Part shown: one piece after another, positions 23,020 to 35,720 of the stretch
Numbering within the stretch: position 1 is the first letter of the stretch
How the letters are laid out: each line of letters begins with the position of its first letter
NCBI GenBank assembly: GCA_948099385.1
Contig: CANUEZ040000001.1
Location: 1,500,501 to 1,564,500 of the forward strand
From: Fasciola hepatica
Taxonomy: Eukaryota; Platyhelminthes; Trematoda; Plagiorchiida; Fasciolidae
DNA length: 64,000 bases
Direction: 5' to 3'
The notes under the pieces: model-generated
The model's database searches: none
Seen by the model: the letters and a program-made list of their open reading frames with translations, nothing else
What the model was told of the DNA's origin: nothing
Program-made: the position numbers and the translations under genes

Positions 23020-26000
23020 TGCGGTACTTGTGGCATCTAGGCGAACTCCTAAATAATATGAGTTCAGTTATTCTGCATGTTTCTGTTCGCATGAAAAATG
23101 TTGGCCCCAAGGAAGAAGCCCTGATTTATAATTGTTGCGAGAGGCTAGCCCACCTCCAGTGCACAAAAATCGATAATGATGAGTATGGTTGGCTGAGTTC
23201 AGCAGCTCCTCGTTCTTGAAAAATGTGTGCAGGGGCTGTACCAAGGCAAGCAAGAGAAAGATAGTTTATTCCGCGGCAGTGGCGAACTAGGAACCGGCAG
23301 CACCGAGTGCCCTGGGCCCCAGGTTCCACGCCAAATTGGTTTCAACAGCCATGACCAGCCTGCTGAGAGCAGTGGAGAAACATCAGCGAAAGATATCGGT
23401 GCGTAATGAAAAAACCTGCGGCTGCCGTTTTTTGGAGGACAACTCTGCCTTCCTGAATGTGTCCGATACAATCGGTGGGGGTGCGGACTCCACTCCAGGG
23501 CGGCCGAGGCCAGAGGTCAGTGGACGGGGCTAAAGCCCTGTCAAGGGTGGAGGCCACCACCAAGAAAGTAATGCTTTCTGGTCGTAAATTTGGAGGAATC
23601 AATTTAGTTGTTGACACAAAGTAGATTATATAGCGAATTGTCTCTCCTACGGGATATATGTGCCATGGAATCCTCCACGGAAGATGAAAACAGGCAAATT
23701 ATGTGAATGTCGCGGTCCTCTCCGCTTAGAGGAATACGTGCGATTGGCGAACCCCGGCCGCTTAAGGTGATCTTGCTTTCCGATGAGGAATCCCGTTCGG
23801 TGATACTGTGGCCATGCAGACTAAAAGGGGGAAAAATGCAACCTCTCCGGGGTCTCTACCCAGAGGAACGAGAAAGGCTTTGATAGGCTTTGAGAGAGCT
23901 CTGTGAACGTCAGGCCAGTGGAGGAACAGATCATTTTATCCTAGACTGTCGCTTTCAAATGAGGCTTCCTCAACTGAGATGCAGACCGTTCACTCCCAAC
24001 AGCATCATCAACCGGACGGTCCCAATAGTGGAGAAGCAGTGTGGATTCTCATGAAGAGGGAAGACAGAAAAGGAAAGCCACTTATCGAGTCATCTAAAGT
24101 CAGGAGTCTGTTGAATCAGGGAAGTGAGCTCGAGGCATGAGTGTTTCCCTGACCCCCCAGATTGATCGCCTTGACTGGAGTGTAGCCCACGAGGGAGGTG
24201 ATGTATTAGCAGGTGGCTATCCCAGGATACAAGCTCTACCGTGCTGACAAAAGCCAAGCTCGGGGGGAGGGAGGCTTGGCAGAGTTTTGCCCAGCCGACT
24301 TTCCTGCGCTACTGATGAATCGCCGGATGAGGGCGGGGGTCCTTTAAAAATCTCATTTGTGTCTTGCAAAGATACGAACCAGCGAATTTGAATCAATCGG
24401 AGTCACGTACCGGTCCCCGAAAGAACTTCGTCCAGGGATAGGGACTGGCCCACGAAGATGGGCCAGTGGCTGACATGGTCTAATCTTGGGTGACTTTAAC
24501 TAGCCGATTGGGGACTGAGGAAATGTACTGTGCGAAGCTGGAGCTGATGTACATTCCCGTGGGATTGTTTTACCGGTGCTGGAGCTTCCTCTGTGCCGAC
24601 AAGTAAGAGTGCCGACCAAAACCCAACACCATTATGGGTCTGTTCCAGACTTGGTGACTCCTCTAAGACGTTTCGATGTGGAGCAGATAGAGTGCCCAAC
24701 CCCATTTGGGGGGCTGTTACCATACCGTGTTGATCGTCGGCTGAAAGAAAGGAGCAATGTTCTTTCCTGGACCGCAGGGTAGGCTAAATATTTGGCAAAT
24801 GTCGTTGCAACAAGCTGGAGAGGCCGTGTCCTCAGTGATGTGGTATCCATAAGTTCAGTGCTCGATGAAGTAGATTTGAGAAGTAATTCAGGACGGAACT
24901 CCTCATATATGTCTGACGTTTACTCCGCCATCCTGACGGCGGTCGAATGCACAAGACTCATTTTGGATTGACTCAAACTTGGGAGGCATGGAGCCGCCAC
25001 CGCTACAACTGTAGACAGCCTGTCCAGCTGAGGCGGTAAAAGAGACCTATATTCAGGAAGACCCTAGCTACTGACTCGGTTAGTTTACCTAAAAGCCTGT
25101 TTGCAAATCTGCGGAGCACGAATCGCCGCATAACTGCAATTCTAGCCCTACATGGTGGAAGCTCTCTCATAGCTACGGATGAGAAAAGGCGGAGATATTA
25201 TCAGTCTATGTTCATGAACTACAGCAAAATCGCACAATGCATATTGCACTGGATGCCCCGCATAACGATCGAGAAAATCACAGAGAAAGAAGTGTCGGCA
25301 GCTGTGCGTACCACCAGACTTATCCAACCCCCGAGACCCGTTAGTGTGCACCCCGTATTGGTAAAGAGGCTAACTAGTATTTTAACTCAGCCGTTCACAT
25401 GGTAGTTCAGCGCATCGCTAGCAGCGGGAAGGCTCCTACAGGAAAGAAACAAATTGTCCTCTGGTCACTTTGCAAAGGTGGGGCGAATCCCGGAGCGGCC
25501 AGCGAACGACCTTACGGTCCAACATCGATGATGGGAAGGTTATGGAGCTTCTGATGACCACGCGACTGTGAGGGCATAAAGGTGTCAAAGTTCTTCTATG
25601 CCCATACCACACGGAGTTTTGGAGAATTCATTTCCGTCCGATCAACTTACTAACCGCACAAGGAAGCTGGACAAAGGCCAAGGCCGAAGGACACCCTAAG
25701 GAAGCAGTCGTTGTGTAGTTTATCAAAGCTTTTAGCAAATCCCGCACGACCGGCTGATAGTTAAGCTCAGTGACCATTGTGTTGTGGATCTCTTGACTCT
25801 GTGGGTCAGAAACCTTCTGAAATGCAGGACCTTTGCAGTACGAGTAACACTTTTGGCATCAACTTGGCAAGTGGCCACCAGCGGTACTACACAAGGATCG
25901 GTTCCGGGCCAGCTCCTCTTCCCGCCTCAGATCAATGACCCATCATCAATTTTCAATCGTCATGCCTCATTTGTGCCATGACCTTAAGATCTGGCCATGA

Positions 26001-26800
26001 TCACATCAACTGCGGATGCGCTCGTTCGTCCAGAGGATGTTGAGTCCCTTGAAAGATGGCCTGATCTAGGGTTACTGCCAGTAACACCGACAAGTGTGCA
26101 CATGCGCTAGTGGAGGCACCTTCCTGCAATGAGATTTACTACATTCTCGAGGCAACCATTTGCCTTTTTGTCCGCGAAAAAATGTTTGAGAGCTATGATG
26201 GCCTTGTCACCAAAGTTAAGGAATAACACTGACGAAATCCATGGGTCCGCTTGGAGTATCCTTGTGCCCTTTACTCGGCCATTCAGCCACCTCCTACTCA
26301 ACGATCATGAGGCACTCTACGCACCCCGCGCACGATCTGGGTCGGAATACAGGGGATCAGCAGTCTACTTTTTGTATGGCGGCAGAAGTGGAAACGTTGG
26401 TAGGAAGGCAGAGAGGAGCAACCCACTCTGTTGGAGGACTACTTGGGATTAACTATGAGGGGCGGCTGAAGGTTATTGGGTTGATTCCGGAGGCATATAG
26501 GGAGTAGGGAGAGACCTTATCTTCGCCGGGTGTATCATCTCAAGTGACTTTGGCTCAAAATTATGAGCAGAGCTCTCTCTTCTCGAACATGGCGAAGCGA
26601 AATGAAATCAGTCATCTCTGAAGAAACTGGAGTCTGTGGGCCTACTGTGGGCGTGCCGTCTATCTCGAGGGATGACAAATCTGTGGAAAGCACTGCCAGC
26701 AGGAGTAGTGAGAGCCTAATGGTGTATTTTTAATGCGACGACTGGATTTAGTTCTATAGAGGTGGTGGCTTCAGACTCGTGCAAGAGTCTACTTTGCTGA
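23020..26800 (+). mobile_element. Family G non-LTR retrotransposon, old near full-length copy
   Basis: It begins right after the A3 tail. A small N-terminal frame (23,019-23,219) contains CCERLAHLQCTKIDNDEYGW, which resembles the PHD-type zinc finger in ORF1 proteins of some CR1-like elements. EN fragments follow in shifting frames: VRSLLNQGSELEA near 24,102, IPGYK-like IQALPC near 24,225, LGDFN-stop-P near 24,487 and ELPLCRQVRVPTKTQ near 24,583-24,627. RT fragments include the box TSGTTQGSVPGQLLFPPQIN near 25,880 (normally TSGVPQGSVLGPLLFL.YIN) and a C-terminal LWKALPAGVVRA near 26,675. It is heavily mutated. No coding frame of useful length survives. Confidence 0.65.
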
Positions 26801-27959
26801 GCTATGATGAGGAGGTTTACACGGGAGAGATATTCATTGCGTCTATTACGGAGAACGAACAAATGAAACATGACCCGCTGCTTTTGTTTGCTCTTGGTTT
26901 ATCAGATTTGTGCTGGTATCCTCTGAATGCGAATTTGTGACAATGAGTAAACGACGATCAGCAAACCTTCACTGGCTCGTTTTTACAACCACTCACCGGA
27001 TGCTCACTCTGATCTGCTGCCTCTTAGAGCTCCATGCCAAGCTTCTTTGAAACCCCCTGTGAGTGTGCCAGGAACCCCACCTAGGTCGGCACCGGGCCGA
27101 CCAGTCACTTCATCCATTGATCTTCGATCCCCACTGAAGCTCCCTGATTCTCACGCTCGCACTCAGGGGATAAGCAGTTGAGCTATTACACATTTCACTA
27201 AGAAGCAGCCAAATCTGACTGCTTAAGTGACCGTCTTAACTGTTTTCGTGCCAATCACCCCCTGAATTCTCTTTTCTTACCCCAGCTCACTCTCCCTCTT
27301 TCTGACCATATGCAAGGCTCAAACCCCCCTTCTGCGTAACCAACACATATCCTATCCTTTCCACCTGACTATAACCTCGTGTTTGGCAGACTCAGTATGC
27401 CCCGGGTGCCTACGCCAACTCCTCTCCAATTCCCGCCTCTTAACAAACAACCATATGAACTTCCTACCAGTGGTTCCATGTTCGGACGTGTATCCCACCC
27501 CCTTACTTCCCGCGTGCTTCCCCCCAGATAAAGGCTCCCATGCATCTCATGAGCCTCCAGCATTTGTCATAAACGGTCACTCGTATCCTAGCCCCTAACT
27601 GCCATTATTCAAACCTACCACACCTTCATCCCTTCAACCCTATGCCCTCTTCCACCTCCCATCCCTTTTATGCCCAGTACACACATTGCCGCTGCAATAC
27701 AATCACCTTTTTCTCGCCAGTTCCCGTTACTCAGCTGGTCTAATAGCTAACCACCCTTCGGCCTACGCCAATACTGTCTTGCATACCCATGGTGTCGATT
27801 ACCCACAAAATCGGCGGAGCCCCATGCTAACTCTGAGCCATATTACTGTCGCCCTTCCAACATAGACTTTTCCCCCACTTCTGACGACGCTTCATCCTCA
27901 TTGAGACCCAATTCCTACAGAAACAGCAACCCCAATAGTCATGCTTCGAACATCAGTGC

Positions 27960-30115
27960 TTTGCGTGCTAGGCACCAACACTTTTTGCACTACTTTTAAT
28001 AGACGCCCGATCACTGACTAGGAAAACATCGCGTATGAGATCCCTGGCACTTGCATCAAACCCCGACATATTACATGCGATTGAATCCTGGCTCTCCGAG
28101 GATATCTCACTAAGCCCTGTTCGCATAGTTGGGTATGGACACTTCTCAAACACCCGCCGGAACGGGCGTGAGGGTGATTGCTCAGTCTTTGTCAAATGCA
28201 CTATCCACGCTAGCTTTACTGACCTTCTCTCTCCTTTCCTTGCTGAAAGTTCACTATGACTATCTATTCAGCCCTCCGGCCAAAACCTTCCTTTCGGGTG
28301 CGTCTACTTCCCTCCGTGTCTGAAGCCCTCTAAAAAGACTCTGTCATGTACGTCTTCAATGTTACGCTTGACTATCCAGCCGGTGCAAAACTTTTGCAGG
28401 TGACTTTAACCTCCCTCCCATGCCCTGGTCCTCTTACACTAGCCCTGCCGTCCTCTGCACCCTCCTTTCCTATGTCCTTCTTGGTGGGTGAACCTAACAT
28501 ATCTGCCGTCGTAAAAGGGGGAACAACGTCTCGGACTTAACATTCTCCGTCGGTGCCCCCGATATCACTACTCAGGTTGCATATCACTTCCCGGGTAGTG
28601 ACCGAACTATTGTTTCATGTAAATTAAGTCGCTGCGGCTATCCCCATTTGAATCGACACTCTCCTGCAGCTCCGGCTTCCTACCGTTGGTGTTACCGGCC
28701 ACTCTTACCAGCGATGGTCATTTCCTCTAATTAAGACGACTTTTCCCTCTGATCTTCCCATTATTTTCATCTCTCTATACTTCAGCTTTTCACATTGCTT
28801 AAATGCCGCTAACCCACTTGCCGATCCACGCCTTAAGTCCTGCAGCCCCACCTGTCACACTTAAAGCCTAAGCTGGCTGAGCTGAAAATTTCATTCGCTA
28901 AATGGAGGGGCTAGGAAAAAGGTATCAAAAAACATTATTCTGTATCTCTTACCTAACAACCCACTGCACCCTGGCAGCAAGGTTTTCTGAATCCCTTCCC
29001 TTGCTCTTCCTGTAAGCTAGACTTCTTTAGTGTTCTGTCATCTGCTTTTGAGGCTGGCCACAGTGCATCTGTCCTATACCCTTTCATATCCAACTTTTTT
29101 CCTTGTTCCCTATATGAACCCTATAGGCGAAATCCGATATCTCGCAAGACAAACCTTGTCCTCTCCTGGCTTCTCCCTCATCTTCCTGAGATCGAAAGCT
29201 GTGTTGGTTGACGGTCAGTTATCTTCTTTTAAGCCCAAAACTAGTGGCGTCACCAGAGGCTGTGCCCTCACTTACGTCAACGACAATTTCTCGTGTTTGC
29301 CATGGAACCCATTCCTCTTTGCCGATGATATGAATTTAGTTTACCCCTTTCACCCTAAGGACCAATCCAAGGCCCTATGCAACATGTAGCGCAGCTTATC
29401 CTCTCTCCGAACCTGGTGCACCCCAAGGCTGACGAAATTTTCTGCACCGAAAAGCTTCTCCTCACCTTACAAAAGCACTGCTCCGCCCGGTCAAACTAAT
29501 TTAGAAATCCTTTCGGCCCCATGCACCCCGTATTTTCGATCTTGGCACGAGCTACTCCTACTCCATTAACTCCTCGGAAAGGGCGCCGTTCTAGGTTGCT
29601 GGATCAAAACGAAATCCAGGCTCGATGCATAGATATTCCTTACTACTGATCAATCACTTCTCCACATATCTTTCACATCTAGGACAACCCTCGGAATACT
29701 GCCCAACTACCCCCATCCGCTGGCTAACTTCCTACGCTATATCTCGTGTATGCTCAGCTTACCTTCACCTAAAGGCTCTCGTGTGTATACGTAACCCTGA
29801 CATACCACCAAGTCTGTGAGCTGCTACATATCGAGCCTCTGTGGATTCGCCACATGGGGCTCAACCTAATGTTCACTCTAGGCTAATCTACTACCGAATC
29901 TACACTTCCCACAATATCTGATTTGCTGCCTCCTGCCTCTAGCTGCTTTGTCGCTAGGCCCCTTCTCTCGCCCTCTATCAACCTAATCTCAGTCTTAGGT
30001 CCAGATTGTTTCTGTCAGCCTGTTTCAAAACCTGAAATAAGCTTCCTCTCAGAACACGCAGTGCTCCTTCACTGCATGCCTTTTACCTTACGCTTCTCAT
30101 CCACTTGACTGGCCC
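27960..30115 (+). pseudogene. A4 endonuclease-reverse transcriptase pseudogene
   Basis: EN traces: ESWLSEDISLSPVRIVGY near 28,084-28,135, RRNGREGDCSVFVKC near 28,150-28,200, LTFSVGAPDI near 28,540 and GSDRTIVSCK near 28,597-28,625. The catalytic histidine of the S-D-H motif is arginine here. RT traces: LVDGQLSSFKPKTSGVTRGC near 29,205-29,265, with the expected QGSVLGPLLFL stretch deleted before TYVNDNF, then FADDMNLVYPF at 29,315-29,350 with an intact F-A-D-D box. The C-terminal part is broken by many stops. Compared with A3, several internal segments are deleted, including most of the RT fingers (near 28,910-28,930). Confidence 0.7.
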
Positions 30116-30811
30116 TAGCTCTTCACTTCTAGCAAATGTGGGCCTCCCACTGATCTAGTATTTGAAAGTGTCCCCCTTCTGTGACCTCAGTACCTCTGCC
30201 CCATAAGCCAACACTAATATTCCACTCCCAACCCTTTTCTTCTTCTCGGTACCACGAACTATGATCAACCCAATCCCGGATCTCCAGTGGATTTATCCCT
30301 GTTTTGGTGGGATGAACCTGCTCCTAACCCACATTCGTTTGTGTCAACGCTGAACCCATCAGTCTTTTTCTATCTTGCTCTGTAAGGCTGACCGCATCAC
30401 AGTCTCTGGCTGCCTATATCCCTGCTAACATAACAGGTAGTGGCCGTTCACAGCTACCATTTCCCAAATAGACCTAGGGACCCCATACACCGATGATCTC
30501 TTTAATCTTTGTTACTTTTTACCTCCGTTTTCCGTTGATCCTCAGCTGGGGCATACCCAGACTGTGGTCTTTATATCACTTCTCTTTTCAGCCATTCTCA
30601 GTGGCTGTCATTCTCTTCGGGCGCCTTGGCCATCGCTCCGATGGTAGGTGCATTTGGTCCGAAATGCTGTATGGTCATCTACTAATCACTGTCCTCGTTC
30701 GCTCCGCTGTCTAAGTCCTTCCGCAAACCGGCTAATCAACTCTGTATCATGCACCGTCAACGTGGCTTCCCTTTCCAACTGTATGACCATCAAATGCACC
30801 CGTGACAATCA

Positions 30812-30960
30812 ATGAGGTGCGGGGCGCGGTCAGGCTTTGGCCGGAGCACGCATGGCTTGCAAGACGTCTGCAAAGATATGCGGCTTGGCTACCGTCACCA
30901 GAAACTGTTTTCAGGTTAAATGTTCAGCCCACAGCCAGTCCCACACATTAACATTGTTTG
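30812..30960 (+). repeat. GC-rich conserved block of the family A 3' region (A4 copy, shortened)
   Basis: It starts GAGGTGCGGGGCGCGGTCAG, continues TTTGGCCGGAGCACGCATGG and GCAAGACGTCTGCAAAGATA, and reaches GTTTGCGGATT, matching GGTTGCGGATGG in A3. About ten bases (the ATCCACCGC part) and a stretch near 30,890 are missing relative to A3 and A5. Confidence 0.65.
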
Positions 30961-33150
30961 CGGATTACAGAACATGATTTGTGAGCCCGTTTTACTGATG
31001 CTAATACGTCATTCTCTACGTCTTCTTCGGCGACTGATTTACCGTCGAAATAGCTCGCAATACTGACATTATAACTAACATTTTCACTCCCGGTAAAGTT
31101 AACCATTCCATTTATGTACTGAATAGTAGGTAGTTTTAATCAACACCCACCAACCTTTTTTCTGGATACACTAAGATTGCCCATGTGAATACTCATCAAT
31201 CTTGGCAATCACCTCAATGCCTACTTACCCGACGTTCCAAATCTGGACACCCCCCGGTCCCTTCCATCAGCTTGCCGATCCCCCGTGTCAAAACTTTCTG
31301 CTACTATTCATTCGCTGGCACGTTTATCGAAATTGTTCTTTTCCTCACCATAAATATCAAACGATACTCTTCACTGAAGTATATTCCGCAGTCCTCCAGC
31401 AGTCATCTGTGAGATTACATGTTATCCGCTCTCTCCACCAGTCCAACTGTTTGTCTACTCAGATTCCTTCCATTAATTCATCCTGGTCTTCCAGAAAGCC
31501 ATGGCTCCTCCTTTTTTGTATGTTCCAAAAGTATTTACCATGCACTTTTACTTTCGTTACTGCCTCGGGACACCTGTCAAAATGGTCACCAACTATTTCT
31601 CTCGTATCGTCTACCTGCCACTACATCATCTTTGCTTGATGTTAGCTATTCTATCAGTTTACTACACCTCTCAGGTAGATTTATCACCTGACTACTCATT
31701 TTTGTACACCATCATAAGTTTCATATACTGTAGAAACGGCTGAATGCCTGCTGTCCTCCGCAGGCCTTTCTTTCATTAATGTGACGGTCCCTCTTTCCCT
31801 CAAGTCGTGCCGTCCGTTTCACTCGCAATTTATGTATGTAATTTTTTTAATTAACTTGCATCCATATTCCTCCACTATATTTGGCTCTCGAATTATTTAA
31901 CCCTGTGGCTTACATTACACCCCGCTTTAACAGTAACACCACATGTAGCTTTGTTCACCCGTCATTATCACATGTTACACTCAAAAATTGTCCTTCAACG
32001 GATGCGCACTCACCTGTCATCCACCCTACCATCTCTCTTGCGAACTATACAACTTTGAAGTCGCTGTATCTTCGTGCATTCCATATTGATTTATCTTCCA
32101 TTTTACATTGATGTCTCTCAATCAACCCAATACAGGAAAGCAGTTTGCTTTACTCTACCTGTTTGCTCCTGCCTTCCTTTTTTCATCAATTTGGTTGTCC
32201 CGTTAACCCTATAGAAGTTTCACTTGTTTGCTACACGACTGACTCCACGGGTGTCCAAACGCCCATTCCTACTGCCGTCCACTCCGATAGCTTTTGTTTA
32301 TTTAAAATCCGATACCCAGTTCCGGCTTGTAGTATAAGACTCACTGGTCCCGTAGTTGCGTCTTACAGTTACAGTGTAATCCCTCTATCAAGACGGTCAT
32401 CAGGAAACCTATCTAGCACTTGCTTTATCATGGCCCCTGCAGGCTAATCACCTGTGCAGTCGCCATGTGGCACACCCCATACCGATTTATTGCCATAAGT
32501 CCATATCCCTTCTGATAATTCGTGACATGCATATGGTAACGCAGGTGACCGGCAGAGGGCACACCCCTTTTTCTCTGAGTGCTTTGCCCATTACTGCCCT
32601 TGAAATCGCTCCCTCTGTCCATTGGATTTGTCGTTCTCTTTTCCTGCAATCGAATGCTTCGGCAACTGGCCATCAAATACGTTACAACCACAATTGCTGT
32701 GGATTTATTATATTTTAACTCCGGAGATTCATCCTTGTACATCAATGAGTTTTCAATCCAAATACTTTTTCAATTCTGCGGCGTAAAACGGACTCTTTGA
32801 ATTCGCCGCAAAAAACTCCTCTCTCAAGAAGCCAAACAAATATTTTTTGCTTTTGCTCGAATTTCTAGCGGCTGTGATCATTTCCGGTACTATTTTTGTA
32901 CAGGCTCCAATATTTTAACCGACTTCAACTACCGTTAGCCAAAAAGACCATTAGACCTCGACCCTCAAAGTGGTCGGGCGTTACCAGTGTTCCAATCCAA
33001 TTCAGGTTTCTCCCCAAAACCTTTTTGTACAAATTTCTTACCCTTTTTAAAGTTTCCGTTTCGACATCACTGGAATCCTCTGGTTACGCACTCAACAATG
33101 CCTCGTGTTCATCCGAAAAGTATCATTACTAATAATATTATCATTATTCT

Positions 33151-33649
33151 TACCTTGAACATGGGGGACACCGGCATAAGCTGAACAAACCAAGAGCCGA
33201 CAACAATGTAAAGGCATGTTTGTTTTCCCTCCTTGTCCTAAGCAAGTGGAACAAGTTTCCTCCACAAGTAGTGACAGCAACTTCGGCTTTGCTTTCATGA
33301 ACAAACTGGATGCGTGCTGGTCAGAGATGTTCCCAGACTATTTCTTATCATCTCAGTTAGCTCCCTTTCTCATTCTTACCCTCCGTCCTTTGCTCCCTTT
33401 CCGACTAATTATCTTAGGATGCTCCTGAACACTCTTGAATTTCTTTACAGCGCCAATCTCTATCACAGCCTCATACCGCCGTACTGATCACTTTTTCATA
33501 CCTACATCTTTAAATTATTGGAGGACTTGGGATATGCCTCTCATGGGGCAGCAATGAGATGTGGCCACGGAACTATATTAGTGTGAGGTTGGTGTTCCTG
33601 AGAGGGCAGCCTGTTTCTCTTCTTCTTTCTCCAACTACTTCAAATATCG
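33151..33649. other. Unassigned stretch between A4 tail and element E
   Basis: No recognised gene or motif. Plus-strand ORFs of up to 70 codons lack family features. Confidence 0.4.
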
Positions 33650-34432
33650 AACTATATTGGATGTCTGGAAGTCGCAGAGAGGCGGGAAATCCTTGAGCCC
33701 GAAGCGCAAGAGACCGAGCGTTTACTGGCTCAAGCCGCAAGTGTTTTCACCTGAACTGATCTGGCCATCAGTAAGGCAACTCAAAGAGAAGATTAGTCCG
33801 CTCTGCACAATGAGACCGACGCCAAGTGGGTTATTGGGAACAAAAAAGCCACGAAATCTAGAGCGGTACATAATGTTCAGAAAGCAGAATTGCAGACGAA
33901 TATTGAGGCAAAAGGGACGCCTTTTCGAAAATGGCGTCCGAGCTTATCCCAGTCGTGAAGTACGCCGCAAGTTCAGTAGCGGTGACCAAGGAACCGTCAA
34001 TCTGGTTCACAACTGCCTGCAGTCTCCCAGGTAAAAAGGAAGAGCTGACGACTGGGATCCCAGAGCCCGACATTGTTGCATTGACTGAAGCTGTGATAAA
34101 TCCAGATACCGACGAAACGCTGTTTCGGAGATGAGCTGCTTGCTGGCGGGGTGGAAGAGATGAAAGACAAAGGACTGACTGGCAATAATAATACGGACCG
34201 ACAAAGGCCATTGGGATTTTCAGTCCACCATCTGTCTTTCCTCGATCAAATCATAACGCGGCGCGACCAGGACCTTGAACAAGTTAAGCCTGGGGAGACT
34301 CTGGGCAAGACTGAGCATCGTATTTTGCTATGCAAGGGGGAGACATTCGGCATAGGTGGGCCAGTAATTAGGTGGCTGGAGGATTTCCTCTCCCACGGGA
34401 CTTTTTGCGTTTACGATAAAACTGTACTCTGA
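33650..34432 (+). mobile_element. Family E non-LTR retrotransposon remnant with internal deletion
   Basis: Near 33,660-33,755 the plus strand reads LEVAERREILEPEAQETERL, an acidic heptad-like stretch fitting the coiled coil of a LINE ORF1 protein. EN start follows: SLPGKKEELTTGIPEPDIVA near 34,022-34,081, then TEAVINPDTD, which resembles TETWLxxDxxD. After about 150 bases without motif, RT box A to B sequence appears: LGKTEHRILLCKGETFGIGG and RWLEDFLSHGTFCV near 34,299-34,411. The normal form there is VPHxxLLxKLExxGIGGxVLRWLxDFL. Most of EN and the first half of RT are therefore deleted. A5 starts at its right end. Confidence 0.6.
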
Positions 34433-34439
34433 GAGTGAA

Positions 34440-35720
34440 ATGATACAACGGGAACTCAGCGCCTTACGTGATTCCAAGAAAGTTGAGATTCTTGCAAAAC
34501 TGATGAAGTCGAGGAACCCCAAAACAACTTCATCTATCTCTTCTATCTCTTTCAATAACACGTGCCTCGACAAACCACTGGACATAGCAGAAGCGCCGAA
34601 CACGTTCTTTGCTTCTTCCTTAATTAGTGACACAGCACCATTTTTCTGCAATCCCCCAGTACCACCATATGAGCCACTTTCTTCTATAACATTCCTGCGC
34701 TCCGAAATCGAGCCTTTAATTTCAAATATCAAAATGTTTTTCCACCCCGGATCGGACTCGTTACCATCGGCCATCTTTAAATTGGGTGGCCCAGATATCC
34801 CAATTCTTTTATCGAATTTATTCAATTTGTCTATGCGCTTTAAGTGGTATCCTATACAGTGGAAAACGTTGGTTATTATCCCAATTCATAAGAAGGGAAC
34901 ACGGGAGGACCCGGCCAACTACCGGCCTGTGAATCATACCCCAGTAGTATCGAGGATTATGGAAAGATTAATAAAAGTTAAACTAACAGATCACCTCCTC
35001 AAAAACCACCTTATAAGTGAAGGTCAGCATGGGTTCCTAAAACATCAATCTTGTGCAACATGTATGACTGACTTTCTGAACCTTATTACGATAGCTGCCA
35101 ATGATGGTAAGGCAGTGATCTCAGTCTTTTTATACATGTCTAAGGCTTTCGACCGGGTGTCTCATATTCGTTTGTTGTCAAAGGCTAAGACATACGGCAT
35201 TGTTGACCCACTGTATGCTTGGCTACAATCGTACTTGTCCTCGCGCAGTCAAGTAGTAAAAGTTGATGGCACAATTTCCACACCCAGCCCTGTAACCAGC
35301 GGTGTGATCCAAGGTAGTGTACTGGGCCCATTGTTGTTTCTCATGTACATAAATGACATATTTACCGTGGTTCGCCACGGAACTCCGTTTATATTTGCTG
35401 ATGATGTAAAGTTGTTGTACACCTTCGACCATAATTCATTGGGTAATACTATAGCAAAAATATCGGAGGACTTACGGATGCTCAGTTCGTGGTGTACCGA
35501 TTGTCTAATGAAGTTCTCGGCGGACAAAAGCTGCATTCTTACATACAAGTTTCATGTCCCTCCCGAAACGTTTAGTATAGATGGTCATCTGATCCCTAAC
35601 AAATCATCCATACGCGACCTTGGCATATACTACTCCTGTTCGTTCAACTTTTCGGAGCAGTCATTCGGTCACTGTGCCGTCCTCGAGAACCAGCCTACGG
35701 TCCAATTTCTTTATTGTTAA
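34440..35720 (+). CDS. A5 reverse transcriptase, open for 426 codons, C-terminally damaged
   Basis: This is RT of a CR1/jockey-like LINE, which primes cDNA synthesis at a nicked target. The linker occupies residues 1-130. Residues about 150-165 read IPIHKKGTREDPANYRPV (fingers), followed by the QHGF motif and box A with LYMSKAFDRVS. SGVIQGSVLGPLLFLMYIND marks box B/C. The catalytic F-A-D-D is intact at residues 319-322 (35,394-35,405). The SCSFNFSEQ thumb motif near residue 400 is followed by a sudden change of sequence, because about 130 codons of thumb and C-terminal region are deleted and the frame shifts to 35,620-35,886. The ATG is arbitrary: the parent ORF began upstream. Not functional as it stands. 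Confidence 0.75.
   Translation: MIQRELSALRDSKKVEILAKLMKSRNPKTTSSISSISFNNTCLDKPLDIAEAPNTFFASSLISDTAPFFCNPPVPPYEPLSSITFLRSEIEPLISNIKMFFHPGSDSLPSAIFKLGGPDIPILLSNLFNLSMRFKWYPIQWKTLVIIPIHKKGTREDPANYRPVNHTPVVSRIMERLIKVKLTDHLLKNHLISEGQHGFLKHQSCATCMTDFLNLITIAANDGKAVISVFLYMSKAFDRVSHIRLLSKAKTYGIVDPLYAWLQSYLSSRSQVVKVDGTISTPSPVTSGVIQGSVLGPLLFLMYINDIFTVVRHGTPFIFADDVKLLYTFDHNSLGNTIAKISEDLRMLSSWCTDCLMKFSADKSCILTYKFHVPPETFSIDGHLIPNKSSIRDLGIYYSCSFNFSEQSFGHCAVLENQPTVQFLYC

Larger units (their letters stand above)
26950..33150 (+). mobile_element. Family A LINE, copy A4, full length but heavily decayed
   Basis: At about 6.2 kb this copy appears to keep the 5' region missing from A3. The proline-rich stretch near 27,055-27,150 and a CPGCLRQLL motif at 27,400 (compare CGLCLTHFT in A7) precede EN at about 27,960. 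EN-RT remains run to about 30,115. The 3' region (30,115-33,150) carries the CTCAGCTGGGGC motif (30,541), the GC-rich block (30,812) and sequence matching A2 from about 31,750 on. It ends at ATCATTACTAATAATATTAT (33,122-33,141). No frame exceeds 120 codons in the coding part. Confidence 0.7.
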
